DNA of 64,000 nt from Deltaproteobacteria bacterium (GCA_016935665.1 JAFGQN010000134.1:1-64000); one strand, 5' to 3'; positions 26,733 through 36,281 are shown, counted from the first letter of the stretch. Translations and numbers: made by a program. Notes: a model not told the origin generated them from the letters alone.

Positions 26733-28565
26733 ATGAAACAAATAATACTGATTTTTATTTTATTTTTAGCAACTTCGCTACTTTGGGGGTGTTCTTCCGG
26801 CAGCAATGGCGACGACGACAAGTCGGATAGCGATAACAAAGACGTTGAATCGGGCGATGACGACGATGATGATGATGATGGGGGCGCTCCGGCGATTCAA
26901 GTCGCCGACGGCGGCTATGTGACTTTTGGCCCATGGCAAGGTTATGCCTGGATTAGCACGCCTGTCACAGGCACTATCTCGCCATCAGACTTTGAAGATG
27001 CGGAAGCCGGAGACAGATTATGCGCAAGCGGAACCACAGAAGAGGACTATATGTCCAACCCCTGGCTGGCCCTGAATGTGAATCAGGAAGAGGGAGACCG
27101 GGATAAGACGGATTCTGTTGTCCCCAAAACCAACGGCCTGTACGTCAACGTGGACAACGTTGGCGATACCCCGTTGCGGGTTCAATTGACCACGGATGAT
27201 GGCACACAGTATTGCGCCCAGCTGGGTGTTTTTGGCGGCACAACCATCGCGTTTGACTCTTTTAACACCCAATGCTGGAGCGGAGAAGGTGAGTACTACG
27301 CCAACGAACCGCTGGAATCGATTGCCATTTTGGTTCCCGGAGATGAAGCTCAAAAATTTGATTTCGAATTCTGCCTGGATGAACTGGCGCCCAAAAATAT
27401 CAGCTCGGATTGTGTGGACGAACCGATTCCGGGAGATGAGTACACATGCGCGCAGCAGGCGGGCTGGGGTAAATGTGACGAATCATGGATGGAGGGATAT
27501 TGTCTGCTGAGCTGCGGCAAGTGCGATGAGGGCGGCGCCGTTGATACGGACGCTGTCGAAATCGACGAAGCGTTCACAGAAGATGTGGATACACATCCCG
27601 ACAATCATCCGGGATTCCGGGTGGAAGGACGCCACCTTTATGATCGATGCGGCGAGCAGGTTATCCTGCGGGGTGTCAACAAAATGATCGTATGGACCGA
27701 TAAGGACGGCGACTCCCTTCCGGAAATCGAAAAAACCGGCGCCAACGTGGTGCGCATCGTGTGGACAACCGACGGTTCACCGGATGACCTGGATGCGGTT
27801 ATCGGTCGCACGCTGGAAAACCAGATGATACCAATGATTGAACTCCATGACGCCACCGGCAGCTGGAACAAAGGCGACCAGAAGGACATGCTGGGCCTCA
27901 GGGACCTTGTGGACTGGTGGGTGAAATCAGATGTGGTTGACGTGATTCAAAAATACGAGACCGATTTGCTGATAAACATTGGCAACGAAGTGGGCACAGC
28001 GGTCAAAGATCAGGATTTCCTCAAAGGGTATATCTCTGCGGTCACCCGCATGCGCGACGCGGGCATCAAAACGCCGCTCATTATCGACGCCACCAATTGG
28101 GGACAGAACATCAACATTCTGCAAAAACTGGGGCCAACGGTATTCAACCACGATCCGTACAACAACGTTTTGTTTTCCATTCACATGTGGTGGCCCAGTG
28201 AATATCACGACAGTTCCGAATGGGAAACAGTGGAAGACCGCGTCATTGGCGAAATCAAGGAATCCGTTGAGATGAATCTGCCGCTGATTGTGGGTGAATT
28301 CGCTCATGTGGGCGCCAGTTGCGTGGAAGCCATTCCGTACCTGACCATCATTGAGGAATGTCAAGCCAACGATATTGGATGGCTGGCGTGGAGCTGGGGG
28401 CCTGGCAACGCGGACTGCGACGAAATGGACATCACCAGCGACAACACCTTCGATGGCATCCAGGAAGGCTGGGGCGAAGAAGTGCTGATTAGCGATACCA
28501 ACAGCGTTTCCAACACGTCAGTGCGCCCCTACTCCATCGTCAACGGCGAGTGTGAATCCAAATAA
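26733..28565 (+). CDS. GH5 (mannanase-like) glycoside hydrolase lipoprotein
   Basis: 610 residues. Lipobox LLWGC (Cys20), acidic spacer with a run of eight Asp (about 42-49), a beta-rich N-terminal module of about 165 residues (VADGGYVTFGPWQGYAWIS), a six-Cys module (238-264, YTCAQQAGWGKCDESW then GYCLLSCGKC) and a GH5 TIM barrel from about 293. The barrel has the GH5_8-like motifs MIPMIELHDATG, acid/base NIGNE (Glu419), FSIHMWWP, nucleophile VGEF (Glu522) and WLAWSWGPGN. Endo-acting hydrolysis of mannan or related beta-1,4-glycan at the cell surface is the best guess. The six-Cys module looks like a carbohydrate- or protein-binding accessory domain; I cannot name it. Confidence 0.9.
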   Translation: MKQIILIFILFLATSLLWGCSSGSNGDDDKSDSDNKDVESGDDDDDDDDGGAPAIQVADGGYVTFGPWQGYAWISTPVTGTISPSDFEDAEAGDRLCASGTTEEDYMSNPWLALNVNQEEGDRDKTDSVVPKTNGLYVNVDNVGDTPLRVQLTTDDGTQYCAQLGVFGGTTIAFDSFNTQCWSGEGEYYANEPLESIAILVPGDEAQKFDFEFCLDELAPKNISSDCVDEPIPGDEYTCAQQAGWGKCDESWMEGYCLLSCGKCDEGGAVDTDAVEIDEAFTEDVDTHPDNHPGFRVEGRHLYDRCGEQVILRGVNKMIVWTDKDGDSLPEIEKTGANVVRIVWTTDGSPDDLDAVIGRTLENQMIPMIELHDATGSWNKGDQKDMLGLRDLVDWWVKSDVVDVIQKYETDLLINIGNEVGTAVKDQDFLKGYISAVTRMRDAGIKTPLIIDATNWGQNINILQKLGPTVFNHDPYNNVLFSIHMWWPSEYHDSSEWETVEDRVIGEIKESVEMNLPLIVGEFAHVGASCVEAIPYLTIIEECQANDIGWLAWSWGPGNADCDEMDITSDNTFDGIQEGWGEEVLISDTNSVSNTSVRPYSIVNGECESK

Positions 28566-28630
28566 CGTCACGCCTGCTTTCCAAACCTATCTCCAATCCA
28601 ATTGACCGACCAGCAACTGTAAACACGGCT

Positions 28631-31348
28631 TCAGCGATGCGTCGTCGCAAACAGTTTCTTTTCGAGTTCGGCGAAGATAAGAATCGTGCCGCCCGCGCCG
28701 AAGCTCACGGCGAGTTCCATGCCCGAGATGGCAGTGGTTCCAAGGAATTTCTGCATGGGAGGCAGATAAATACCACAGACCTGAAGGATGATGACCAGTG
28801 CCACAATGGCGGCCATTGACGGATTGGAAAGAAAACCAATGGCAAAAATCGATTCAGACGTGCTCCGTGTACCAATGGCCTGGAATATCTGAGCAAACGC
28901 CAGGGTGGAAAAGAGCACTGTCTGCCATCCGGCCCCACCCTGGTGCCAGAACCACATGCCTGTGACCATGGAAACCACACCAATGACAATGCCCATGCGC
29001 ACAATCTGACCAATTGCCCCGCCGCTGAACACACCCGCTGCTTTGGGAATGGGCCCTCGCTTCATCACACCGGACTCCCCAGGCTCCACACCCAGTCCCA
29101 CCCCCAGCAGGCCATCGGTGAGCAAATTGAGCCAGAGCAGCTGCAAAGGCGCCAGCGCCACCGAGAATGCGGTGCCGGCGCTGGTGGTAAACGCCGTTAA
29201 AAACATCGACAGGAACGGCGCAATGCTCACCGCCAGAATTTTTCCCAGATTGCCTGCAATGGAAAATTTGATGAACTTGCGAATGTTGTCGTATATGACG
29301 CGCCCTTCTTCCACCGCCGCCACAATGGTGGTGAAATTATCGTCCTGCAGCACCATATCCGAGGCCTCTTTGGAGACATCAGTGCCTGTAATCCCCATGG
29401 CCACGCCAATATCTGCTTTTTTTAACGCCGGTGCGTCGTTGACTCCGTCCCCGGTCATCGAGACGACGGCGCCATTTGCCTGCAGGGCGGTAACAATTCG
29501 AATCTTGTGTTCCGGAGACACTCGGGCAAACACCCGCACATGCTGCAGCCGCTCCCCAAGGGTGGCGTCATCGAGTTCTTCGAGTTCACGGCCAGTCACC
29601 GCCTCTTCTCCCGCGTCCAGAGTTAACTCTCTGGAAATGGCGCGGGCGGTGGCAGGATGATCGCCGGTAATCATAAATGCCTGAATGCCGGCGTTACGGC
29701 ATACCGCAATGGCATCACGCACTTCACTGCGGGGCGGATCAATCAAGGCAAACAACCCAATCAGCTGCAGCTCTGCCTCCATTTCATGGACCGTATCCAA
29801 CTCGCTGCGCCAATTGTCGGGCAGTGGCCTCAACGCTGCGGCCAGCACCCGCTTGCCCTGATTGGCCAGGGTGTCGTTCACCTGCAGCGTTTTTGACTTC
29901 CATGTATCATCCAGTACCTTTGCACCATCGTTCAACAGCACATGTGTCGCGGCCTCCAGCAGCCCATCGGGCGATCCTTTTACAAACGCCACCTCACGAC
30001 ATCCGTCAAGATAACGGGCAAGTTCCAAAAATCGCTGTCGCGCGGCATCTGTCACGGTATGAATGGTGGTCATTCGTTTGCGATCACTGTCAAACGCAAA
30101 TTCCCCCACCCTTGGAAACCAATCCATCAATGCGTCATGGGTCAGCCCAAATTTATCGGCCGCCACCACCAGCGCCCCTTCGGTGGGATCGCCAATCATC
30201 TGATATTCGCCGCGTTCGTCTTTGGCGATGCGGGAGTCATTGCACAGAGCGCCGCAAACGAGCAGCGGGTCAATTTTGTCGGCAGCCTCAAGGTCCACCA
30301 GTTCATCTGCTGCGGCAGGCACATACGTCGCCACCACCGTCATGCGGTTTTCGGTCAGCGTACCGGTTTTGTCGGAACAGATATGGGTCACACTGCCCAG
30401 CGTTTCCACCGCGGGCAACCGTCGAATAAGGGCATGGCGCTTAAACATGCGGCGCGCACCAATGGCCAGAGTAATGGTCACCACAGCGGGCAATCCCTCG
30501 GGAATCACTGCCACCGCAATACTGATTGCCAAAAGAAACATGTCCGCGATGCTCTCCCCCCGTAAAATTCCCGTACCGGCGATGATGACCGCCACCACGC
30601 CCCCAATGGCTGCCAGCAGTTTTCCCGCCTTGTCCAACCGAGTCTGTAACGGCGTTTTGGTCTGCGCCACCGAGGTGAGCATGGCGGCGATTTTCCCCAG
30701 CTCCGTATTCATCCCTGTGCCCGTGACCACCAGTGCGCCGCGGCCGCTGGAAACGATGGTTCCCATGAACACCATATTCTTCCTGTCACCGGGACCGGCC
30801 GTTTCGTCATCAATCACGTCAAGGTGCTTTTGCACACTCTCTGATTCACCGGTCAATATGGATTCCTGTACCTGTAAAGAGGCACACTCCACCAGGCGAC
30901 CGTCTGCGGGAGCGATATTGCCGTTCTCAATTACGACAATATCCCCGGGAACCAGATCAGCGGCCTCGATTTCCATCACCGCGCCATCCCGGCGTACCCT
31001 CACTTTGGGTTTGGCCATTTTCTTCAAGGCCGCCATCGCCTTTTCCGCGCGATAGTCCTGAAAGAAACCCAGCAGGCCAAACATGATGACAATAATAAAA
31101 ATGGACGCCGCCTCCAGCTGCTTTCCAATGAAAAGCGATACAATGGCGGCAATCAGCAAAATGACCACCATGGTGGCCGAAAACTGCTCCAACAGCATGG
31201 CCGCCACGGATCGCCGACCACTCTCCATAAGCTCATTTGGGCCAACCGTATGGAACCGCGAGGCGGCCTCTGCACCCGAAAGCCCATTCGCAATGTCTGT
31301 CTTCTGCTCCAATACCACCGTATCGACGGATTGAGTCCACGGTTTCAT
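28631..31348 (-). CDS. Cation-transporting P-type ATPase, Ca2+ type (P2)
   Basis: 905 residues from the ATG at 31348 (MKPWTQSVDTVV, a typical P2 N terminus; the extension upstream is not family-like). All hallmarks are present: TGES actuator loop (about 166), membrane motif AVIPEGLPAVV (about 280), phosphorylation site CSDKTGTLTEN (Asp about 326), TGDHPATA, and hinge MTGDGVNDAPALKKADIGVAMG. Ten membrane segments are expected; the C-terminal part has the LWLNLLTDGLLGVGLGVEP and DGL motifs of Ca2+ ATPases. It exports Ca2+ (or another divalent cation) using ATP. Calcium efflux fits the many calcium-binding surface proteins in the window, but this is inference. No regulatory partner is adjacent. 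Confidence 0.93.
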   Translation of the reverse strand: MKPWTQSVDTVVLEQKTDIANGLSGAEAASRFHTVGPNELMESGRRSVAAMLLEQFSATMVVILLIAAIVSLFIGKQLEAASIFIIVIMFGLLGFFQDYRAEKAMAALKKMAKPKVRVRRDGAVMEIEAADLVPGDIVVIENGNIAPADGRLVECASLQVQESILTGESESVQKHLDVIDDETAGPGDRKNMVFMGTIVSSGRGALVVTGTGMNTELGKIAAMLTSVAQTKTPLQTRLDKAGKLLAAIGGVVAVIIAGTGILRGESIADMFLLAISIAVAVIPEGLPAVVTITLAIGARRMFKRHALIRRLPAVETLGSVTHICSDKTGTLTENRMTVVATYVPAAADELVDLEAADKIDPLLVCGALCNDSRIAKDERGEYQMIGDPTEGALVVAADKFGLTHDALMDWFPRVGEFAFDSDRKRMTTIHTVTDAARQRFLELARYLDGCREVAFVKGSPDGLLEAATHVLLNDGAKVLDDTWKSKTLQVNDTLANQGKRVLAAALRPLPDNWRSELDTVHEMEAELQLIGLFALIDPPRSEVRDAIAVCRNAGIQAFMITGDHPATARAISRELTLDAGEEAVTGRELEELDDATLGERLQHVRVFARVSPEHKIRIVTALQANGAVVSMTGDGVNDAPALKKADIGVAMGITGTDVSKEASDMVLQDDNFTTIVAAVEEGRVIYDNIRKFIKFSIAGNLGKILAVSIAPFLSMFLTAFTTSAGTAFSVALAPLQLLWLNLLTDGLLGVGLGVEPGESGVMKRGPIPKAAGVFSGGAIGQIVRMGIVIGVVSMVTGMWFWHQGGAGWQTVLFSTLAFAQIFQAIGTRSTSESIFAIGFLSNPSMAAIVALVIILQVCGIYLPPMQKFLGTTAISGMELAVSFGAGGTILIFAELEKKLFATTHR

Positions 31349-31579
31349 AATGCGCCACACTCCCTGTAAATTGTTGCGTTGCGCGATTTTTGACTGAACT
31401 GAACAATTAATCAATGTGAAAAAAAACAATACACTTTGAATTCACGCAACGAAACCCAGCATTACCCATACCAATCTGCTGGAAGCCACACATAGGTCGC
31501 ACAGCGAACGTTTCAACCAATAAAAATAATTTTTTTCATTCGATGAAACTTCTGTCAGGCTGATGCGTCACGTTCTCCC

Positions 31580-32680
31580 ATGCGCGTTTTTTCACACATT
31601 ATTCTGTCTCTAAGTTGTCTTTTGACTCCATTTGCGTCTACTGCCGACACAACAGTCGTTGCCGTTTCTGCTGCCACCAGCAGTGACTATTCGGTGGAAA
31701 CGTTCAATGAATCCAATGCGCAAAGAACAATGCGGCCTATCCTCAAGATTGCCCACCGACTCGATGACGGCCCCTGGCGGGTTAAAAACGCCGCATATCC
31801 TGTAAACGGACAAGCCATCCGCCTTGGCGTGCACAACCCCAAAGTCACCGAAATCCGCTGGTACCTGGTGTTTGCCGATATTACGCGCATCTATAAAAAC
31901 GCCAATCCTCCAGGGGAGCCCAATGCCTACCAGTGGACCGGACTCGATCCCATTGCGTACCATCGCATTGAAATTGATGATGTGCGTGGAAAACGAGAAA
32001 TCAATCCCATGGCGCACCTCCAGGCACTCACCGCACACATCGCCAGATGGGCGTCAGAAAACGGAGCGCCGTCCTGGGCAGCGGATTTTTACCACAGCCA
32101 GACAGGGACGTTCTGGTTTCAGGTGGAAGGGAAAATCAACGGCAAACCGGTGCGTTCCCTGGGATTGGATGACATCACGGAACGAGGCATCTCCGTTGGC
32201 GCCTTTCGCATGTCCGTGCGTCAATCCGACGATTTTGCCGGATGGATTACATCATTTTACAATGTGCCCGGGGTGTTCGGTTCCATTATCTATCAAAGCA
32301 ACCACTACCTTGGGGCCGATTGTGCCGATGTGATGATGACGGCGTGGTCCAGGTGGAAACGCAGGCCGCTTACTAAAAATTTCAATGTGCAGATGCTGCT
32401 TTCAAAGTTTCCAACGTTAGTCGCCACTGTCATCAGCGATGGCACGCCGGACCAACTAGTGCAATGGCGCACTCAGGTAAAAGAAGGCGATCTCATTGCC
32501 GTGCGATACGGCGATACCGGCAAAAAGTTTCATCACGTGGGGGCACTGCTTAACGACGCCAACGGCAATGGTGTGCTCGATGCCGATGATCAAATTATTC
32601 ACGCCGGTCCGTATCCACTCCATGTGACCACCCTCGCCGAAGGCGCGTTTGATGGCCACGTGGTAATTCTGAGGCCATAG
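31580..32680 (+). CDS. Secreted NlpC/P60-like cysteine hydrolase (tentative)
   Basis: 366 residues with a signal peptide (MRVFSHIILSLSCLLTPFAS). The C-terminal third has the hallmarks of a papain-like amidase: HYLGADCADVM with a Cys at the start of a helix, then EGDLIAVRY and FHHVGALLNDANGNGVLDAD with a His in the second strand, then IIHAGP. The N-terminal 200 residues are a beta-rich domain with no motif I recognise. An EF-hand-like loop (DANGNGVLDADD) lies beside the putative active His. A peptidoglycan or protein amidase is plausible; alternatives include a transglutaminase-like or inactive member. Confidence 0.55.
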   Translation: MRVFSHIILSLSCLLTPFASTADTTVVAVSAATSSDYSVETFNESNAQRTMRPILKIAHRLDDGPWRVKNAAYPVNGQAIRLGVHNPKVTEIRWYLVFADITRIYKNANPPGEPNAYQWTGLDPIAYHRIEIDDVRGKREINPMAHLQALTAHIARWASENGAPSWAADFYHSQTGTFWFQVEGKINGKPVRSLGLDDITERGISVGAFRMSVRQSDDFAGWITSFYNVPGVFGSIIYQSNHYLGADCADVMMTAWSRWKRRPLTKNFNVQMLLSKFPTLVATVISDGTPDQLVQWRTQVKEGDLIAVRYGDTGKKFHHVGALLNDANGNGVLDADDQIIHAGPYPLHVTTLAEGAFDGHVVILRP

Positions 32681-32744
32681 TGCTAATCATTACATATTCA
32701 TTAACTACATCACAACGTTGCAGAATTGACTGCAAGGAGAGATC

Positions 32745-33048
32745 ATGAGAATTTATTCCACCTTCGGTGAGAGCGGGACGCATTAAGGTCAACCGCGCAT
32801 TGGGTAAAAATTTCACCTGGCGCCAAACCCGACAACAAGGGGTTGATGTGTTGGGATTTAAAACTGAAACCCGGGGAGAAGCGGTCGTTCCACATTCAGC
32901 ACACCGTGGAATACCCCCCACCCTCATTCTGGAAACCCGCCAAAAGCGCATGATGAACCGCAGCAATGCACCGGCAAAGATAATGGCGCCATCTTTCCAA
33001 AATCAACAAATAGAAAAACAGTTACTGGATTTGGAAGAGATGTTTTAA
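32745..33048 (+). pseudogene. Small gene with apparent frameshift
   Basis: AAGGAGAG at 32735-32742 is a strong ribosome site, and the ATG at 32745 follows, but that frame ends after 13 codons (MRIYSTFGESGTH). A shift to the next frame at about 32766 gives a continuous 93-codon frame (VRAGRIKVNRALGKNF ... QIEKQLLDLEEMF) with no ribosome site of its own. The simplest reading is one gene of about 100 codons with a single-base indel; a GTG start at 32767 without a ribosome site is the alternative. The function is unknown; the tail is predicted helical. Confidence 0.45.
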
Positions 33049-33128
33049 CAGCAATCTTAAAAAGTAGCGCACCCCTTTTTTTCTGCTACACTTCTTTCAT
33101 TAGTATCAAAAAGAAACGGGATTGAATC

Positions 33129-33944
33129 ATGACACACACTATTGTTGTTGCCAGTGTCAAAGGCGGATCAGGAAAGACTACCAGTACGCTGAATCTGGCG
33201 GTTGCCCTGGCCGAAAAAGGACGATCTGTGCTGATTATGGATTTGGATCCACAGGGCAGCATTGGTCTTTCACTGGCACAAAAAGACACCGAATGGACCG
33301 GTCTGGCAGAATATATGATGAAGGCCGTGTCTCTCGAAGAGGCCGTTCTGGAGACCAAAATGAACGGACTTTCCATTATTCCCAGAGGTCGATTGAACGC
33401 CGTGGATATTTGCGAGTACGAAAAGACCATTTACGATACCGATGTTCTTGTTGACGTGACAAGGGCCTTATCGTCCAGGTTCGACTATATCATCATAGAT
33501 ACCCCATCGGGACTGGGAATGATCACCCGCGCCGCCATGCGGGCAGGCGACTTTGTTCTAACCACTTTGCAATCGGAGCCATTGGCGCTCCGGTCGGTAT
33601 CCCAGGTGTTGCGAGTGGTGGAACACGTCCAGCAAAATGAAAATCCAAATCTCAAACTGCTGGGTATTCTCCCAACCATGGTCAACCTGGAAAACGACGC
33701 TTCCATGGAGGTGATGAACACTGTGTGGTCTGGATTTGGGGGAATCCTCGACACGTACATTCCCAGAGCCGAAGTGTTTGGCGCTGCCAGCGAAGCAGGC
33801 GTCCCCGTTGATTTTCTACCGGGAAAAAAGGCGCCCGAAGCCAGACGGTTTGAAAAACTATCCATGGAAATTGAACTACTAATAGCCCAGATGGGTGACG
33901 AAACAGAGGAAGCCAATGAACGAGTCCAAAGACGGCTTGTATAA
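33129..33944 (+). CDS. ParA/MinD-family ATPase
   Basis: 271 residues. Deviant Walker A KGGSGKTT (about 11-18) with the signature Lys, Walker A' DLDPQGS (about 39-45) and Walker B YIIIDTPSGLG (about 119-129). There is no N-terminal HTH as in large plasmid ParA and no C-terminal amphipathic MinD helix. The final 20 codons (DETEEANERVQRRLV) overlap the next gene. No parB or parS-like repeats are adjacent, so a classical chromosome-partition role is unlikely; positioning of a cellular cargo is the general function of orphan ParA proteins. The overlapping partner is a roadblock-type protein. Confidence 0.92.
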   Translation: MTHTIVVASVKGGSGKTTSTLNLAVALAEKGRSVLIMDLDPQGSIGLSLAQKDTEWTGLAEYMMKAVSLEEAVLETKMNGLSIIPRGRLNAVDICEYEKTIYDTDVLVDVTRALSSRFDYIIIDTPSGLGMITRAAMRAGDFVLTTLQSEPLALRSVSQVLRVVEHVQQNENPNLKLLGILPTMVNLENDASMEVMNTVWSGFGGILDTYIPRAEVFGAASEAGVPVDFLPGKKAPEARRFEKLSMEIELLIAQMGDETEEANERVQRRLV

Positions 33945-34497
33945 TGTTAATGACGCCAAAGTGTTGTCCATGCGTCTTTCAGGCGCCAGGAAACCAACAG
34001 ATTCCGAAAGAGAGTCCCCTTATATTCGTTTCGCATCGGGAACCACTGCCGCACCGCGAGTCGTCCCGATGGAACAGAAGGCTTCGGATGTCACCGTACC
34101 CAAACCCACCATAACACAGCCGGAAGACCCATTTGAAAACTGGGAGGCCATGACAAAATGGTGCATGGAAACCGCAAAGGCCAAAGCGTGCTTTGTGGTG
34201 GATCCCCAGGGATTCATTCTGATGCGAGAAGGCGGAGAAGCGCCGGAAGACGGATACGAAGGCGCCGGCGCCAATCTGCTGTCCGCGATGGATCAGCTGC
34301 GGCACATGGAGCTGGACAGTGACGATATTCAGGTCATGGAACTCACCTATCGACGAAAGGGCGTACTGGTGATTCGCGCACGCGACACGGACAACGACTT
34401 TTTCACTCTGTGCCTCATCGACTCCTCCGGTGTTACCGAAGCGCACAAAAAGATGATATATCAGCAAATCCAAAAAAATCTATTGCTGCTCACCTGA
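33916..34497 (+). CDS. Roadblock/LC7-domain protein
   Basis: 193 residues from ATG 33916, with GAGGA 5 nt upstream, overlapping the ParA gene by 29 nt. The N-terminal 80 residues are a low-complexity, possibly disordered tail (Pro/Lys/Ser). Residues about 85-190 have the roadblock/LC7 pattern: a long first helix, strand CFVVDPQGFILMREGG, a central helix (AGANLLSAMDQLRHM), strands IQVMELTYRRKGVLVIRARD and FFTLCLIDSS, and a C-terminal helix (AHKKMIYQQIQKNLLLL). Roadblock proteins are dimeric scaffolds and, as MglB, GTPase-activating proteins for MglA. Here the co-encoded NTPase is ParA-like rather than a Ras-like GTPase. Confidence 0.8.
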   Translation: MNESKDGLYNVNDAKVLSMRLSGARKPTDSERESPYIRFASGTTAAPRVVPMEQKASDVTVPKPTITQPEDPFENWEAMTKWCMETAKAKACFVVDPQGFILMREGGEAPEDGYEGAGANLLSAMDQLRHMELDSDDIQVMELTYRRKGVLVIRARDTDNDFFTLCLIDSSGVTEAHKKMIYQQIQKNLLLLT

Positions 34498-34618
34498 TTT
34501 TCCCCTCCCCCCAAAAAAACATTGGTCATTGAATTTTATTTGCATCTTTTTGTCCAATTCCTCACTTTTTATCGACAGTGGAACACTGACAAAGTCAGAC
34601 CCACAGAAAGGATGCGTT

Positions 34619-34990
34619 ATGAAACTGTCATTCCATTTAATTTTCATTATGCTCTTAACCATCGTGGCATTTGCCGGGTGCAGGGAGGACTCGGACGACA
34701 ACAACAGCGACGACGCCTCACAGAAAAAAAGCGGAGGATGCACCGAAGAGGAAAATGGCGAAACCTACTGCTGGGAAGTGCAAAAGGGCGATGTCAATAT
34801 TCAGGCCGAATGCCTGGACTGGGGTGGCGAGTGGTCGGATTCCGGTTGCGATACCAGCCTGTATGCCACCAAATGTGTTGAGGAAGCGGTTGTACAAATA
34901 AACGACAACCCGGCTGAAGAGCGCACCGAAGTTTACTACTACATTGAAAATTCCACGATTGAGTGCTGGGGCGACGAATCAAATCTGTAG
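34619..34990 (+). CDS. Small Cys-containing lipoprotein
   Basis: 123 residues from ATG 34619 with AAAGGA 7 nt upstream. The signal peptide ends in AFAGC. The mature part begins with an Asp/Asn-rich spacer, then about 80 residues with six Cys (GGCTEE, YCWEV, AECLDW, GCDTS, KCVEEA, ECWGDE), suggesting three disulfides and a compact domain. No family is recognised. Downstream of the ParA-roadblock pair by about 120 nt, probably its own unit. Confidence 0.75.
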   Translation: MKLSFHLIFIMLLTIVAFAGCREDSDDNNSDDASQKKSGGCTEEENGETYCWEVQKGDVNIQAECLDWGGEWSDSGCDTSLYATKCVEEAVVQINDNPAEERTEVYYYIENSTIECWGDESNL

Positions 34991-35057
34991 CCCCTCTCTC
35001 CTCAACCTCACCCAACGCGCCCCATGAATAAGTGGCCTCCATCAAAAAAAACGCAAT

Positions 35058-36281
35058 CTATTCCACTTCCACCACGATGGTGTCACAACCAAATGTCGCA
35101 CCTATGACCTGGCATTCGCCTTTTTTAATGCGCTCGCACGCACCGGGACACATATGAATGGCGGAGGCGTCCGCGTTGGCAAAGGTCCAGCCGGCGTCGC
35201 CGTTTTCGCAGTCCTCATTTTTGGGAAGCACATTGCCTGTAGCGGGGTCATTGTCACTGGGCTCGTCCTTTGACTGTTTGCAGTACAGGTTGACTTTGTC
35301 GGGATCCTGGGCGGTGCCGTCGGTCAGGGTAGACCAGTCCAAATCAAAGTCGCATGAGATGACGCCACCCACGATGTCCATCAATACATCGGTAAAATCT
35401 TCGGAATCCGCCGGAATAAACTGATTTGTTCCCCCGGCGTTGGCAATGGTATTCATCACGTCCCCCCACCCCATACCGTCGCCCATCCCCAGCACGTACA
35501 CCGGATATCCGTAGCCTGCATCGAACAGCGCCCCGGCCGCTTCCGCCGACGCAGCGTCATCGAGACACCACCAGTTCTGCTGACATCGGGGCTGATCCAC
35601 GCTGCATTCGCAGGTCTGAGCGTCCAGCGATTCGTTGCAGTTGGGCGCTCCATCGGTGGCCAGCAGCACAAACTTTGCCAGCCCATCATCCAGTGAATCC
35701 AAATACTCACGCGCCTTGTTCAATGTAACGGCTGTTGGCGTTCCCAGTGCGGTGCCCACATCCTGCAGGCCGCCGCCCACCCTGTTGGAAATGGCCGCCG
35801 CGTTCCTGGTTGCCACCTCCAGCAAAATATCCCCGGGACCACATTGCTCATTGGTAAACGGAAATGTCATCAACCCAAAATTCACGCTGTCTTCGGTGTT
35901 GGTCATCACTTCGGTCAATGCCGCGCCAATGGGCAGCCACAGGTTGCTGGTGGTCATGCTTTCCGATCGGTCGAGTACAATCAGCACATCCACAATCCGA
36001 CCGGTGATCTCGAAATTGCGTTCATCACACACCTGTTCACTGTCCGTATCCCCATCCGAATCCGTATCCCCATCCGAATCCCCGTCGCTGTCCGAATCCC
36101 CGTCGCTGTCCGAATCCCCATCCGCATCCCCGTCGCTGTCCGAATCCCCATCCGAATCCGTATCCCCATCCACATCCGACGAATTCCAGGCGCCTCCGGA
36201 CCCTTCATCCGATTTGCCACACCCTGGCAACAAACAGACCAACAGACATATCCCCAATGCGAGCTTCACTATGTGTTCCAT
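35058..36281 (-). CDS. VWA-domain lipoprotein with GDSDSD spacer
   Basis: 407 residues from ATG 36281 (GTG two codons earlier is possible; GGAG lies 9 nt before the ATG). Lipobox LLPGC, acidic GDSDSD spacer (about 35-80), then a von Willebrand A domain (about 95-310) with MIDAS motif DRSES, the second-site threonine (GTALGTPTA) and the third-site Asp (LLATDGAPN). Two Cys-rich inserts (CNESLDAQTCECSVDQPRC) and a C-terminal Cys module (about 310-405). VWA proteins bind metal-dependent ligands; many myxobacterial surface proteins have this architecture. It probably mediates adhesion. Related in layout to the esterase lipoprotein at 12182, including the same spacer DNA repeat. Confidence 0.85.
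   Translation of the reverse strand: MEHIVKLALGICLLVCLLPGCGKSDEGSGGAWNSSDVDGDTDSDGDSDSDGDADGDSDSDGDSDSDGDSDGDTDSDGDTDSEQVCDERNFEITGRIVDVLIVLDRSESMTTSNLWLPIGAALTEVMTNTEDSVNFGLMTFPFTNEQCGPGDILLEVATRNAAAISNRVGGGLQDVGTALGTPTAVTLNKAREYLDSLDDGLAKFVLLATDGAPNCNESLDAQTCECSVDQPRCQQNWWCLDDAASAEAAGALFDAGYGYPVYVLGMGDGMGWGDVMNTIANAGGTNQFIPADSEDFTDVLMDIVGGVISCDFDLDWSTLTDGTAQDPDKVNLYCKQSKDEPSDNDPATGNVLPKNEDCENGDAGWTFANADASAIHMCPGACERIKKGECQVIGATFGCDTIVVEVE
36043..36176 (-). repeat. 18-bp/6-bp coding repeat (GDSDSD)
   Basis: Imperfect repeats of ATCCCCATCCGA and CCCGTCGCTGTC on the plus strand, encoding D/G/S spacer in the VWA lipoprotein. Less regular than the array in the esterase gene at 12334; synonymous codons vary more, so this copy is older or expanded independently. 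Confidence 0.8.

Noticed and set aside
28637-31334. Many plus-strand frames antisense to the P-type ATPase
   Set aside because: The minus strand encodes every P-type ATPase motif across the whole interval; the plus frames have no domains and low-complexity Arg/Pro/His content.
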